Shown here one piece after another: positions 42,511 to 55,955 of a DNA stretch of 64,000 nucleotides. The position numbers and the translations under genes were made by a program. This stretch comes from Vitellaria paradoxa (taxonomy: Eukaryota; Streptophyta; Magnoliopsida; Ericales; Sapotaceae), in contig CM034234.1 of NCBI GenBank assembly GCA_019916065.1, forward strand, positions 13,250,520 to 13,314,519. Reading direction: 5' to 3'. Below the pieces are notes generated by a model that was not told the DNA's origin, searched no databases, and saw only the letters and a list, made by a program, of their open reading frames with translations. How positions within the stretch are numbered: position 1 is the stretch's first letter; the number at the start of each line of letters is the position of its first letter.

Positions 42511-45061
42511 TTGAATATGCATAAAAAACAGCTTTATTTTACCCACTCTAGCACTTACAAAATTTCGTGTGATTTGCTCTTGAACATTTATGTTGAGATG
42601 CTTTGTACCATTTCCATCAGTTTTTTTTTTTTTAATTTAAATGGTTGGATGAATATTCTGTCTATTTGAAATGATAATGTTTGATGCATCAGAAGCTTTG
42701 CTTTGTAATTATGACATACAACGCATAATTTGACAGTTGAATTTTAACTGCATATTCTCTTCAATGACCGATCTCCTTGTTAGTTAATGGTGTAATGATA
42801 AAGTGCCCATTATATATCTACTTTGTTTCTTGGTCGTGATTGACCTTGAAGTGCTTGCTTAACTTATTTTTGTTTTTGAACAATAATTTATTCTCTGAAA
42901 GATATATTAAGGAATGGAATACTTTGAGTTATGGAACTTCGGTTGCAGTTTTAGACTTATGCACATGTTAGTCATTTTGTGGCAAATAGAACTTCCGGTA
43001 GTGACATTTTTAGAAGCTATAATACTGTGCGTTGTTTGCAGAAATTTGTGTTAGTATAATCTGAATGCATGGGAATTTGAAATGTTCATTAATTATTTGT
43101 TAGTTTTCAATAGCATTTGCTTTTATTGTTGATGTCCAAATCATCTTGACAGATGTTGTTTCTCAATGGAACATCAACTTCTTGTCAATGTTAATTTCCA
43201 TCTTTTTGTCACAATAATTTGTTTTTTGTTTTTTCCATTGTATATTTTTCCTTTGTTTTTGTTTGTAATTTTGTTCTTTAATACATCACATTTGGTATGG
43301 AAAGAAACAGTACAGCTTTTTCATTCTCGATGGAACACTTTTAGGGGTTAAAATTCGGTCATCTTTAAATTTATCCAAAAAGGGGCTTTCTTTCAATGTC
43401 TTTCAAAAGAATTCAATTTTGTTTGATTCATATCTGAATTTCATTTTTAGTCTAAAAGGAGTTTGTACTGAGAAAGATTCTTGAAATCTTTATTTCTAGG
43501 GTGAGAAAACTCGTTGAATCGCATCAAAAATTTTAATGGGGGTAAAATAGGTAAAGTTTCAATTTTATAGGCAATTTTACTAATTTAAAAAAACGAGAGT
43601 ATTTTGTATAATTTTGCCAAACAAAATAGACTTTTTTGGGTTTTAATTGAAATAGACTTTTATTTATTTATTTATTTATTTCAAGTGATGAACACAAGTG
43701 TTTCACTTAATTCTAGTTACTTTTTTTGCTAGTTTTTTTTTTTTGGGTAACATTACTCTTCCTTATACTATACAAGTTGAGGACTGTGCATTATTGCACC
43801 AAATTGATTACTGTAAATTAAAATGTAACAGCTATGATAGATATCAAGAGACCTATAATAAAATATTACAAATACATTTCTAATCCTATAAAATTAAGCT
43901 AAAATAAAATTTAATATTTTAATATCAATTGTATAAGTCATACCAAATACTTTGAAGCTATCAATTGTATGGTTGGGTAAAAGGGACGCATAGAACTGGA
44001 CATAAAATCTTTTGTGAATTTTGTGAGGATTCATTCTGTTGACATGAGTTAATGGGTGGGTTTTTGTACATTGCATTTTCTTGATGCTAATTTTTGCTCT
44101 TTTATCTTATTAATAAAATTCTTTATTTATAAAAAAAATATTGAAAGCTCTAAATGAAGGAATTATTGTAAAATAGACTATTTTCATCTGATATGCCCTA
44201 TGTAAAATCTTATGATTTTCTCATTCGATTTTTTGGACCCTCTATTGATTTTAGGTAGAATTTCAATTCTAACAATTTTATCTGAAATTAACTATTATTA
44301 TTTTTAGAAGAACTGAGGTGGTATCGTCTGAATTTCTTGAAAATAATTATTTGAACAAAACACTAATTATAAATGGTTGGACTTGCTCGAACAACCTTGT
44401 AGATAACAATGCAATTATTTTCAATTGGAAATAATGACTCTTTGAGTTCATCTCTGAATACATATCCTAAGTTATTTCATATTTTACCCAAATGTTTAAT
44501 AATTCATAAGATCGGCACCTTGTTTCAATTCTCTCTATCACATAGCATAAACAAATTATGTTGTAACAAGTAGCTCTCTGATTAACATCAATTCCGCTTG
44601 AATCTTCACAGGAAATTCAGTTGACTGTAATTTGGATTTGATTGAGCATGATGATATAGTTGAGGTAGGGATCGATGCAATTGAACAGTTTGATAACTCG
44701 AAGCTGGAGGAAACTGGTGTATTGGTGGACAGAAGCAAACTTTGGCCTATCTTGAATAATGAAGACAAACCTAAGTCATATAAGGTACTCTCCTTCTCTA
44801 TCTCTGTGTGTGTGCACTTGTGCACATTTCTTCATTATTAATTATGTAATATTGTTCCAGAAGAAGATCCGCAAAGCTCTCTCTTCAAAAAGGTCGGCAA
44901 GGAAGCAGGAGTACGAGCAACTTGCAGTGAAGCATGGAGACATGGAGGCAAGACAAAACTGTAAGGGCATGGAGAGTTTGAAGGGTACTTGCACCCTGGA
45001 CACAGATGCACAATCATTACCAACTCATAACTTATGTGAATCTGAGTGGGAGCTTCTTTAA
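40379..45061 (+). CDS. plant protein of unknown function, conserved N-terminal MDFKGITWVG and C-terminal SEWELL
   Basis: Five coding exons: 40379-40465, 40984-41713, 41840-41941, 44612-44784 and 44861-45061, joined in phases 0, 1, 1 and 0, giving 430 residues. The first two exons open with a well-formed helical region (MDFKGITWVGDIYQKFEAMC, then DTVKYVENQVQTVGASVKKF and FYSDVVQDFLPP). The middle is long, Ser/Thr-rich and low in hydrophobic residues, so probably disordered. Exon 4 is acidic (LDLIEHDDIVEVGIDAIEQF). Exon 5 starts KKIRKALSSKRSARKQEYEQL, basic and helical, and ends CESEWELL. There is no signal peptide, membrane segment or catalytic motif. I recall similar plant proteins annotated only as hypothetical or mucin-like and know of no function. 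The exon 2 end is ambiguous: donors after 41713 and a few bases later keep the same phase and differ by two residues. Intron 3 is 2.7 kb. Confidence 0.82.
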
Positions 45062-45486
45062 GTACGTACCATTACTTGTCAGGGCTACTGTAAATAAACA
45101 TTCCACATGACTAGATCTACTCACACACCCTTGCAGATTATGGAGGATAAAGTTATTGTGTTGGATGTCGGTAATCGCAGGTAAGGCTATTTCCTACAGA
45201 ACAATCACAGTGAAATGGGTCAAATAGCAAAATAACCCTGTATTTTCCTGGTTTAAAATAATTAATAATTCACAATTTGCAAAAGCCATGGTGTATGGGC
45301 AGACAACTAGTTGCTTACTGGTTTCTTATTAATATGATTACTGTCATATGGTTGGACCTCCTGTTCAAATTTAACATATGCAGTTCCCTTGCCTTATTTG
45401 ATACTGTCTTGTTTGTTGTTGGACTGATTTTTCAGTTCTTTCTTCTGATAACTAGAGCACCTAGAAAATTTAATTCTGCTATGCCC

Positions 45487-47154
45487 TTATACTTGTGAGG
45501 AACCAGCATTGTGTTTAGAAGTGTCTGAGACTAGAAGTGCATACACTAGCCTATTCCATGTATCTGGTAGTCCAGGCAGGCACCAATGGCTGCAATCAGC
45601 AAAAGCCTCTGCTGCTTGCTTTCCTTTCTTCTGTACCAGTCTCTTATTCCCTTTCTTTGATCCATAAACTGTTGGATGAGCATCTCGCCGGTACTCTGAT
45701 AGCTTTGTGATGTTCAAGTACTTAACCGGAGTTCTCATTTCTCCGATTATCCTCTCAACAGCCTCTACAATGGGCTTCGGAAATGATCCTCTATAAGATT
45801 CATCTTCAATGGGTTGTGTCGCATTGTAGCACCAATGCTTCCCTTTGTGTTCTGGAGAAATGCTCCTGAAAAACACAGTTGTTTTGGTTGAATCAACATT
45901 GCGATCAATCCATTGTGCCCAAGTCCTCATAGCAATCTCGAATGCTGATACTATCTCCATCTCTCTGATCAATTTTCCCTGGTACTGAAACAAGTCCCAC
46001 CTACAGGTGTTTCCATATTCCATTAACTTGTCAAACACATTGCTTATAATTCACCAAATTTTAATTAAATAAAACTGACTGTACTTACCCCCTAATCTTT
46101 CCTTTGTGCACCCACCAATGACCCGTGTTGAATAACATGATGTCGGCCCCTGCCCAGTGCTGAGCTGAGGCCATTTTGTCTAGCCTTAAAACTTTAGTGC
46201 CACTGCCTTGGCTTGCATCTAGTTGCACTAGAAATGGGCTCCAGTAGAACTCCACAGAACAGTTGTGGTCCTGTAATTAACAAACATTAAATCATTTAGA
46301 AGATTACAAATTCCATAGTTTCAAACCACGTATAGAAAGGTTTATATCCTCATGATGATACTAATATCATGAAAAATGCTATTCTAAGTGCAGTAGACTT
46401 ATGTAGCAATGATAACGGCTTAAGAAAAAAAATGGTTGACATTACTAACTGATATTCATGGCATAGAACTGGAAAAAAGGAAGTTGGGAAAAGACTATGG
46501 ATGTGAAACTAGTTTCTCACCTTTGCTCTGAAGACTTTGTGAACGCCACTTTGCACATCTACATGGGCTTTTGAGGCAGGAATAGAAGAATAAAGTAGGC
46601 AAGCAAGAGACTCCCATTGGTTTCTGTTAAGGGAGTCTCCAACTATGATCACTCTCTTCCCTCTAAGTCTTTCCAACATGTCTTTCCCATTAAACCTATT
46701 AGACCAATTAACCTCGCCACCATGTCACTTAAAAATACAAAACAACAATTGAATGAAGTTTTAGGGTATGTTAAAGCGCTTACCTTGGAATTTCACAGTC
46801 CTTGGCTTCCCAACTCCAGCTCTCATAGACAAAATCTGACCGTCCATTCCTCCGGCAACTTACTTGATCACTGAGGAATGGACACTGAAATTCCTCATAC
46901 AATGGGTTTTCCATTGGCTTGGAAATCCATTTCCCATCAAAGATATCGCAACCTACTTCTGCTTTGTTTGTGGGATTCTCATTCTCAATATTACCGTCAG
47001 ATGATGGCATTATAGTTATGGTAATGTTTCGGAGAGTCAAGAGGTTGACACTGTTGCGATTGTTAGTCAGACACAGTGTTAAGACGAAGCAACCCATGAA
47101 GCTAGCAAATGCACAAAGCTTCCATTTCTTGTTGATGGTGGATAGAGTTTCCAT
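45487..47154 (-). CDS. trichome birefringence-like (TBL) polysaccharide O-acetyltransferase
   Basis: Four exons on minus, 46784-47154, 46521-46695, 46089-46270 and 45487-46000, join in frame to 413 residues. Residues about 12-30 (KLCAFASFMGCFVLTLCLT) are a single membrane anchor, giving a type II Golgi protein. The PMR5N region follows: CDIFDGKWI, CPFLSDQVSCRRNGRSDFVY and W.AKDCEIPRFNGKDMLERL. The GDS motif VIIVGDSLNRNQWESL has the nucleophile at S145; the DxxH motif [14 protein letters not shown] has D378 and H381. These complete the Ser-His-Asp triad of the TBL/DUF231 family, which acetylates xylan, mannan, pectin or xyloglucan. The Asn-rich stretch SPEHKGKHWCYNATQPI differs from the GKDWNEP of the other TBL here, so the two are from separate clades. 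The substrate cannot be told from sequence. The tail after LVYALL (SDTSKHNAGSSQV) is an extension. Its 3' end is only 425 bases from the converging upstream gene. Confidence 0.92.
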
Positions 47155-47429
47155 GGTTAGGACCAGAAATCTATTGTGCTTCTTGCTTATAGAAAACAGA
47201 AACTTGGTATGGTGTGAGGTTGGTTTATTTTAGGTTATAGGTTGACCCGGGATTGTGAAGTAGGTTAAAAAACGGTTTTAGAAAGTCAGTGAACTAAAGT
47301 CATGTGAGTTGGTAACCCCTTAAATCATTTCCTTTAGTGGTGTATATTATTTTACAGGAAACATATTATAACTATGTGATACACTTGTGGGTATATCAAA
47401 CAAAAATGAGAAAAGACACAATCCACTAA

Positions 47430-47571
47430 GAGGGTGTTTGGATCCCCAAAAAAGACACCATAAAAAAAAAACTAACTTCTACCAATTTTCTTCAACTCTC
47501 TCCAATTAAATTTGGTCATGTGTCACTCTTGCACCAACTTTTGATTTTGTTTTGGCAAATCAAACACCGCC
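47430..47571. mobile_element. Tourist-like MITE, 142 bp
   Basis: Inverted ends GAGGGTGTTTGGAT and (reversed) GGCGGTGTTTGATT; TAA target duplication at 47427-47429 and 47572-47574. It lies about 275 bp upstream of the TBL start at 47154. Confidence 0.7.
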
Positions 47572-47574
47572 TAA

Positions 47575-48717
47575 AGTATCCCTTCTCTGTGTTTATTGAG
47601 GCTTTTGTCCAATGCTAATTGCATTGGGATTTAATTCTACAACCCATTCGCACAAAAAATTCACATTACAAACGACAGACTTAATTGGTTTTTGGAGACT
47701 GTAGTCATCGTTTCAAAAGATGAAGATAATTTTGAGTGGTGAAAGTGTTTAAAGAGCACTAGTTACAAACAATGATTTCTAAAGAGAATAAATCTCTTTT
47801 CCACAATCTGTCTAAATGATTGTGTCTAAATGTTGATATGTGAGATTTTCGGGTTTAGTAATGAAGTTTTGATATGGTAGGACTTATAAAGGCGTCATTC
47901 CAAAGGACGACTTCTATTCTTATTTTTTTCTTTTAATTTTTTTTATTGGATGAAGCAGAAGTCGTTGTTGATTTCTGGCTTTATTGGGACTGAAATCATT
48001 GTTTCAAATGAAGACTTTGGTTGGTGCATGGGTCAGGGAATTTTTTTTTTTTTGACTGAATTAGTGAAGTAGTTAAGTCACAACGCATGCTGCATGCACT
48101 GGGCAAAAGTTCCTTTCCAACAAGCTTGGCATGAAATGAGTGTTCAAGTTGGAAACAATAATACTACGCAAACTACAAAATAAAGCAAAAGCATCAGGGA
48201 ATTTAGACACTATTCAATTCAAATTTATTTACATATATAAATATATACTCATGCATATGTGTACATGCAGACATATATATTTGGTCCATGTTTTTCCTTT
48301 ATCATTTGTCTGATGAAGCTGCTCCCTCCTTATATGGGCCTGCCCTCTCTCTCTCTCTCTCTCTCTCTCGATGTCAATTTCCTTGCTAGCAATGCTGAGT
48401 GCAGTCGAGTAGGTTACAGGGCTTACAGGTTAATTAATGATCTATTTCTTTCCCTTTCTAAGGAAGATATTGATTGCAGAGAAAATGGAATTTTGCTGGC
48501 AGTAGAAAGGTACATTAGTATTATTATTTTTTAACTAAGGTCATGCAACTTATTAATAGTTGGTAGGAAGTAGATGAACCAAATCAATTTTTGAGTTTTT
48601 ATTATTTACCATAGATTAGAAGAGGATAATCTTTATATTAGCTTCACTCGGGGTCTGTTTGGGTATGTGGAATCTTTAATTTAACCTTGGAACAAAGGAT
48701 TGATAGTTTATCGAGAG

Positions 48718-48758
<41 letters not shown>

Positions 48759-51550
48759 TTATTTGTTTTGGTTAATTAATTTGAATATTTAGTGTTTATA
48801 TAATTATATAATTTTAAACATGTATGTACCTTATATGTATGACATATTTTTATATGGTAAAAATTGTAAAAAATATGGTAAAAATTGTATGTTTAGAGTC
48901 ACATTATTTTAGTCTTGATCTATGTATTAAATGCACATCTTTTTTTTCTTTGCGGCTAATACTATAATTTACTTGAAGCTCAAAAATAGGTGAGTCGAGC
49001 GTCTTTATTCAGTTAAAATGAGGTCAACCGAGTCCCTGTTCGACAACCCTATGTTTTACCTAATCAATCTTCATATTGTTGGATTGGTAGGTTTAAAGGA
49101 GATTTTAGGCAAAGGGTTAGAACTTACGAGTTATATCCTTATAATTTCCAACTGCATGGTCGATCACATTTGCATGTAGACATGCTTAAGAAAATTCCTG
49201 TGTCAAGATTTTGATTATTAATACGAGATAAGTAAGAAGATTACACACACATATATGCCCAAGTAGAGCCTACTCGTGAGCAGGTTCAGTATCAAGGTTT
49301 TCAAGTTTCAAAGCCAATCTTAAAAATGAAGCTCTTGTTGAAAAATTTTTGTCAAAAACAACATAACAAATAGTCACATTTGAGCCTAATAAATTAACTA
49401 TTCTTGTGCTCTTAAAAGACATTGGACAGTTATATTTGGATTAAAAAAAAAACTCTTTACTTCTTCCGAATAATAAGAACTAGTAGGAATTTTTTTTGGT
49501 GAGTTATCTCAAATTCTTTGGCGACTTGCTAAGAACTAAAGCTTTATTTAAAGTTCTAAAATTTTTTGAAAAATTTAAAAAATTATCAATTTTTTTATTA
49601 AATTTTATTGCATGTTATTTTTTACACTAATTTTTAGTTTTTTATAAACTTTTTCGAAATATCAAATACTTATGATATGCAAGCAAACGTAAAACTCAAC
49701 AGTGGTTTGGATGCTGCCAGATGTCATGTCATGGTTGACCTTCTAGAAAGGTTCAAGTGGAATGGAGGTTCCAAACCACAATTTGAAGGGCCCATTGATG
49801 ATATTAAATTGGCTGCATCGTCGGAAATTACAGGGGGGAAAAGCATTTGATTTCAGGCTAAGGTTCATAATTTCAAATGGGACGTCTTGAGTACGACGAC
49901 CCCAAATTCTTGATTTGGATTAGGGATTTATTAAAGAAAACGAAATAAAAGGGGATTTTAAAAAATTATATTATTCGACTGATATAAAAATTAGAGGCAA
50001 AAAAAATTAAGAATTTGAAAAAGTAATTGTTACTTTCATTTTTTAATAATTATTAACCTAAATAAATAATCACAAGTATTTAAAATTTATATTTTCCAAT
50101 TATTTTTTCTTCGCTAAATCCATAATTCAAACAGATATACTCTGACAGATATAACTTTTTATCAACAAGCACCAACTAATTTTCGAATTTGCTAAGTTCA
50201 ATTTTATGTTGACAAATTCTCTTACTCTTTAAAGATTATGATCTTCTTGTTTTCATTATGTTTCTAATTATATATGAATTGTAATTTTTAAAAAATTTAT
50301 ATTTTAAAGAGATTAGATTTAAATCAAATTTTAAATATACTAAGAAGTTTAGAATTGAGTTAAAAATATATTTAAATGTGGCTATCTCAGTTATAATAAA
50401 AATATAACGTTATTGGAGTAAACCTGTACACCTCGCAATCTATTCGCATATTGGGGGTTGTTTGATCGACCAAAACATATCAAAAGTTATCAAACTTTAA
50501 CTATTTTTTGTTTTTTTTAATAAAATTTTAACATCTATCACCTTTATGTCGCATTTTTCTATTTTTATTGTACTTTTTGACCAAAAGTTGACCAATCAAA
50601 CGGACCCTTGGCCAAAAGTTCGAGTAGTCCACAGTGTAGCTCGCAGCCTACTTATCGGATGCTCGACGGTTTGAGCTTGCAGAGTTTTGTTTTTAAACTT
50701 CTTATTCAACGCGAGTTCCTTGACTGTTCTATATATATTTCATTCATCTTGAACGTTAAAGGAGAGAGAATGAAATTATTACATACCAAATTGCTGCAAT
50801 TGTGCTTTCTCACATATCTAGCAAATTAAGACTATGTTTGAAATTTGAGTTTGTGGAAAAAAAAAAAAAAAAGAGAAAAGTGAAGAAAAATGATAAACAT
50901 GCAAAATAAAGTAAAAAATCAAATTTATTTTATTTTTTTGTTGAGTTAGAGAAATAAGACTAAAATAAATATATATTTATCAATAAAATTTAACTTTTAC
51001 TTAATTAAGCATACAAAAATTACAAAAATTATAAATTTTTATTTTTCTTTTGTTTTATCTTTCTCTTCACAAATTTATGTTTCAAACATATATAACATAA
51101 AATTTATTTCATACAAAGTTGTGTGTTGCTGTTTGACGGATTGAAGATTGTTTTTTTTTTTGTTAGGAAGGTTCGTCCTAGAACTCAAGTAAGCCTTCTA
51201 CACAATGGATCGTGGATTTGATTGGATAACTTTGTATTTTTGAAATTTGTATACTATATATAGTGAAAGAATTTTTGTTAGTCTCTTTATATAGGACTTG
51301 TAATTTTTCTTCCTTAGTTAATTAGAGTTTCCAATTCCACGTTAAAAATCTTTATTTTTCTTTTTTGGTTGATTAAAATTTTTATATAAAAAATTTTTGT
51401 CTTTTTTATTTTTTGCCCGTGCTTATTTGTATTTGATTGCTTGATATTAGATGACCACAAACTTTCAGAATTTATCATCAAACATCGTTCACTCAAACAA
51501 AATGTAACTTCAAAGTACCTCTGGATTACAAGTGCAAGACAAAAGAGAGA
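47575..51550. other. intergenic stretch, no gene seen
   Basis: AT-rich. It contains microsatellites (CT)n at 48345-48369 and (GA)n at 48721-48754. The short plus-strand ORF at 48259-48534 runs through the (CT)n tract and is not credible. Confidence 0.5.
50454..50607. mobile_element. short MITE, 154 bp
   Basis: Ends GGGGTTGTTTGATCGACC and (reversed) GGGTCCGTTTGATTGGTC are inverted repeats; TTG flanks both sides. The interior resembles the other ~150-bp elements (TAAAATTTTAACATCTATCA). Confidence 0.6.
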
Positions 51551-51558
51551 GCACCAAG

Positions 51559-52010
51559 TAGGAGTGGAAACGAACCGAGCCGTTCGCGAGCTACTCGAGT
51601 TCGACTCGAAAAAAGCTCGGCTCAAGCTCGATTCGTGAGTTAAACGAGCTCGAACTGAGCTCGATTTTTTACTCGTTTTGGATTCGAGCTCGAGCTCGAA
51701 TCTACATAAGCTCGGCTCAAAAGCTCGCGAGCAGGTTCGGTTAGAATAATATATATATTTTTTAATAATATTTTTATATTTTTAATAATATTTTTATTAT
51801 ATTTTTTAAATATATTATATTTTAAATCAAAACGACGTCGTTTTGGTTTAATCGAATTATTCGCGAGTTTAATCGAGCCTAACTTCTTCTTTATCGAGCC
51901 GAGTTCGAGCCTATATAAAAGCTCGAATCGAGCTCGAGCTCAGTATAAAAAGCTCGAGCCGAGCTCGAGCATGTTCAAGCTCAGCTCGGTTCGGCTCGTT
52001 TCCACCCCTA
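51559..52010. mobile_element. hAT-type MITE rich in GAGCTCG, 452 bp
   Basis: An exact 8-bp duplication GCACCAAG flanks it (51551-51558, 52011-52018). Ends are long inverted repeats: TAGGAGTGGAAACGAACCGA at the left and, reversed, TAGGGGTGGAAACGAGCCGA at the right. Both arms consist of GAGCTCGA/CTCGAGC repeats. An AT-rich centre holds a perfect 18-bp palindrome, CAAAACGACGTCGTTTTG (51828-51845). No ORF. The 8-bp duplication and terminus fit the hAT superfamily. Confidence 0.85.
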
Positions 52011-53015
52011 GCACCAAGGGAAAATATATTCTTTCAAAGTTATTTATTATTTTCTTATCAAACAACTAAAATTAAAATAATGTTTGATAATGATATTTAT
52101 TATTATTTTTTGTTAAACAATAAAATTAAAATGACATGTGATAATGTCATTTATATAATAAACATCATACAAAATTAGTATGTGTTTCTTCAAATTTTAT
52201 AGCAGTTTGCAACCTTCATTAACATTAAAATTATCATCATTTTCTAACTATTTTTAGTCTAATGTGAAAAATGAAAAGAAAAGAGAATGTAAGATGTCAC
52301 AAAATTCAGCAGATAATAATTTTGTAACCGATCAGTTGTGTATGAGCCAGAAAGAGACGGCCAAGCTAGCTGTCACAAATGTACAGTAAAACTTCTGATG
52401 TCACATCGGCTATGTGTGGTGTGTGAATGTGCCATGTACGCATGTCTACGTTCCCTTGTAATTATGCATTTTAAAATCTTGTGAGCCAAGATTTTTAAAA
52501 TTGGCAATATTATGACATCACTTGGAATTAAAAAAATATAAAATTTTATAAATTTTTATAAACACGAATTGCGAAATTATAAAATTTAAATCTTCTACTA
52601 ATTGCATTGAGTACAATACACTACCTTTTATAAATTTATATAACTCAAAACACACTCTGTAATAATTTGACGGATTTATCAAAGAAACGGTGTTAGGGTT
52701 CAGTTAATAAGAAGCTCTCAAAGTTATTAAAGAGGTAAGGTAAAACTTGATGTCCTATATTAATTGGGTGTGATAAAAAATGTGTTGTCATGTATACAAG
52801 AATCATCTATTTAGTATAAAATTTTTTAAAATCGTATGGACTACGGCCCCAAGTAGATAATTTTATCATTCATATGGATCGTGACATCTTATTAAGGGCA
52901 TAATGATTAAATAATTGTAGATTATCATATATATTTTTTTAGTTTTTTTTAATATTAGATAATTTATTTATGTATTTATTTTGGGACTGGTCCAAAATTG
53001 GTAATCTAATACTAA

Positions 53016-53366
53016 TGAGGCGTTTGGTAACATAAATTTTAGTATTTTTTAGTAAATTTTAGTCAAAAGTTGTTAATTGTAATTTTTGATGTGTTTGGTG
53101 AAATACGTTGTAATTTTTAGGAAAAAAAGTGTAACTTTTGTGTGTTTGATAAAATTTTTGGCAATATTTAGTAATTTTTAGCAACTTTTAAGTGTTTGGT
53201 AAAATTTTTAACAAATTTTAGTAACTTTTTGTGTGTTTGGTGAAATTTTGAGTAGAACAAATTATTATAACAGCGCAAAAAAGTGGCAAAAGTTAAGATT
53301 TCATCAAATGCTCAACTTGTAACTTTTGGTAGATTTTTACACTTTTGTGTGCTGCCAAACAAGACC
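53016..53366. mobile_element. Tourist-like element, ~351 bp
   Basis: TAA flanks both sides (53013-53015, 53367-53369); ends TGAGGCGTTTGGTAAC and (reversed) GGTCTTGTTTGGCAGC. The interior repeats TTTTAGTAA(A/C)TTTT and TGTGTTTGGTGAAAT. Its right end matches the left end of the remnant at 15112. Confidence 0.55.
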
Positions 53367-53369
53367 TAA

Positions 53370-55623
53370 AGCCGGCGAGAGGTCCCACACTGCGATTGGG
53401 GCATCTCCTTTCCAATTTCCCCATCCATTGCGAAAGGGGGCCAACAGCTGCATTTTATGGAATGATTTTCTTTGTAACAATTTAGGTCTAATTTGATAAA
53501 AAGAAAATGGAATAAATAACATAATTATCTTTATATTATTATTTATTTTATTTTATTAAATAAATTAATATTATAAGTAAAAATAAATTAACATTTTAAA
53601 TAAGTATACTAAATAAGTTGATTAAATAAAAATGTGAAGATTGGTTCTTTTACTTTGTTTTACTTCCTTATACCACACAGGGGCTTAGGATTGTAAAACA
53701 ATTTAGCCTCACAACGGTTTAAGATTGTAAAACAATTTAAGTTTTTGTCAGTCAATTTTAATTTGGTGATAGGTTTTAATTAAATTTGACTCAAAATATA
53801 AATGAACTTAATTTGAATCATGACTTTAAGTTAGTTGTATTATTGAAACCAAATAAAATTTGACTCAAGAAATTAATATTCGTTAAATATAATATAAGAT
53901 ATCAAATTATTTAAACTTAACTCGAGATTGATTTGATCATAGATTTACTCGATTCTACCCTAAAAATAAATCAATCGAATAAGAACCGGCCTTTTAAACT
54001 CATTAAAATTTAATATAAATTGGTTTTGGTTTCAGAAACTACCGACTTTCATAGCCATATCACAGAATCAATATTTTAGTTTTACATGTTTAATATTCTT
54101 TTATTTTTTTAATTAAAAATATTAATTTTTGTTGCCTGATAGGGATAATTTAAGAATATTGACGGAGTTTTTTTTTTTTATTCCTCTCCAACTTACATAT
54201 ATAATAATATTTTGAGTTTAATTTTGATTTGCTATTTTTTTTATACAAACTACATATACTACAATATGATAAGTTATTTTTTTTAATAATTTAACAAAAT
54301 ACGAAATATAATGATTACTGATAAATATGATGTAAATTTTGAACATGCTTAAAACTCTCATGTCATGGTTATTAATTCCGTAGCATATTGTTGTTGACCA
54401 ATACCGATAAAACCAGACAATCTCATATAGAACTGATAATTTTAAAAATTTCTTTATTTTTATGAAAATTTTTTATTTTATTTATTTTCTTTGTATCTTG
54501 AACATTATAAGATGTTCAACATCGAGAATTTAGATTTATCTTTTCATAAGACCTCGATATTTAACCAGTCAATCGATACCATCGCTATCACATAATTGAC
54601 ATAAAAAATGATGTTAGCTCCTTAATCTTCAAAGGAATACTAGTCTATTGACACGAATGAGTGGAACGAATGGTAGATAGATGGACCTAAAACTTTTAAA
54701 ATATCTAGCTCTATCCATTTATAATTTTATAAGTATTTATATAAATATATAAATTTTATTTGATATAAAAAAATAAAATATAATAATTATTTTCATACTA
54801 TTATTTTATTTTATTTTATCAAATAAAATAATATTTTAAATAAGCATAAAGTTGTATTTTTAATAAACATATCAAATATAGTAATTGAATAAAAGTGTAG
54901 AAATAATCATTTTATTTTCTTGTACACTTATACTTGATGTTATTTTAATTATATTTCTTGTGTAAATATCTTTTAGTAGGATATCAATTATTTATTTATT
55001 TATTTAGTTATTTATTATGAAGTCTTTGATTATTTAACTCTTTTTCTCTGCCATTCTCGTCCGGACCAGAAAAAAGAACTATCAAGGGTGTTTTTTTACT
55101 CCCTGTAGCTCTTTAGAGGTGTTTGATTGGCAAAAATTTGGTAACAAAATATAATAAAAGTATAAAAATTTAATATAAAAATGATATGTAATAAATTTTA
55201 ATTAAAATAATATATAATATTAATAAAAATTAATAAATTTTAATTAATTTTAAACAACTAAACACTCCATAAATCAACAGATGTCAAATATCATCAGCAG
55301 CCTCCGTGTAGTTAATTCCCTTTCCACCGCTCCCCCTGTTAATGGGTGTCAATCATGCTGTGTCCTGCTCGGCTATTCTGTTTATAATTTAATTTATCTA
55401 TTTATATTTAAATATTTAAAAATTTCAGAAATACATTAAATAATTAGTTTAAATTAAATTAATATCAATTTTAAATTAACTTATGATTCATATATATATA
55501 TTTAATCAACTCTTTGTTGAAGCGTGTCTAATTAGCTACCTCCACTGCAAAGACTACCATTATATATATTATTATAGGAACATATTTCGATGAGACGGCA
55601 TATTCTTCACATAAGCAGCACAG
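53370..55623. other. intergenic stretch and promoter side of the second TBL gene
   Basis: AT-rich, no exon recognised. A (TATA)n run at about 55561-55568 lies some 55 bp upstream of the TBL start and could be its TATA box. A short element is annotated separately at 55116-55266. Confidence 0.45.
55116..55266. mobile_element. short MITE of the TATAAAAATTTAATATAAAA family
   Basis: Ends GAGGTGTTTGATTG and (reversed) GGAGTGTTTAGTTG. The interior is near-identical over about 40 bp to 30400-30440. Flanking TTA/ATA is not an exact duplication. Confidence 0.55.
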
Positions 55624-55921
55624 ATGGGTTTTCTAGTCATCAAAGCTCTGTTTCTCTGTCTGTTTCTGATTTCACAGCAAACAAAGGCTGATGATGAGAA
55701 CCACAAAAATACTAGCAGCAGTTCCACTTCCATGGTTAGGAAGCTTGCGAGTGGGTGCAACTTCTTCCAAGGCAAATGGGTATACGATTCTTCAAATCCT
55801 CCATACGACTCCTCAAGTTGTCCCTTCATAGATCCTGAGTTCAACTGCCAAAAGTATGGCAGACCCGATAAAGTGTATCAAAAATACAGGTGGCAGCCCT
55901 TCTCTTGTGACTTACCAAGGT

Positions 55922-55955
<34 letters not shown>

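Noticed and set aside
48259..48534. 91-residue plus-strand ORF
   Set aside because: Runs through a (CT)n microsatellite and has no domain.
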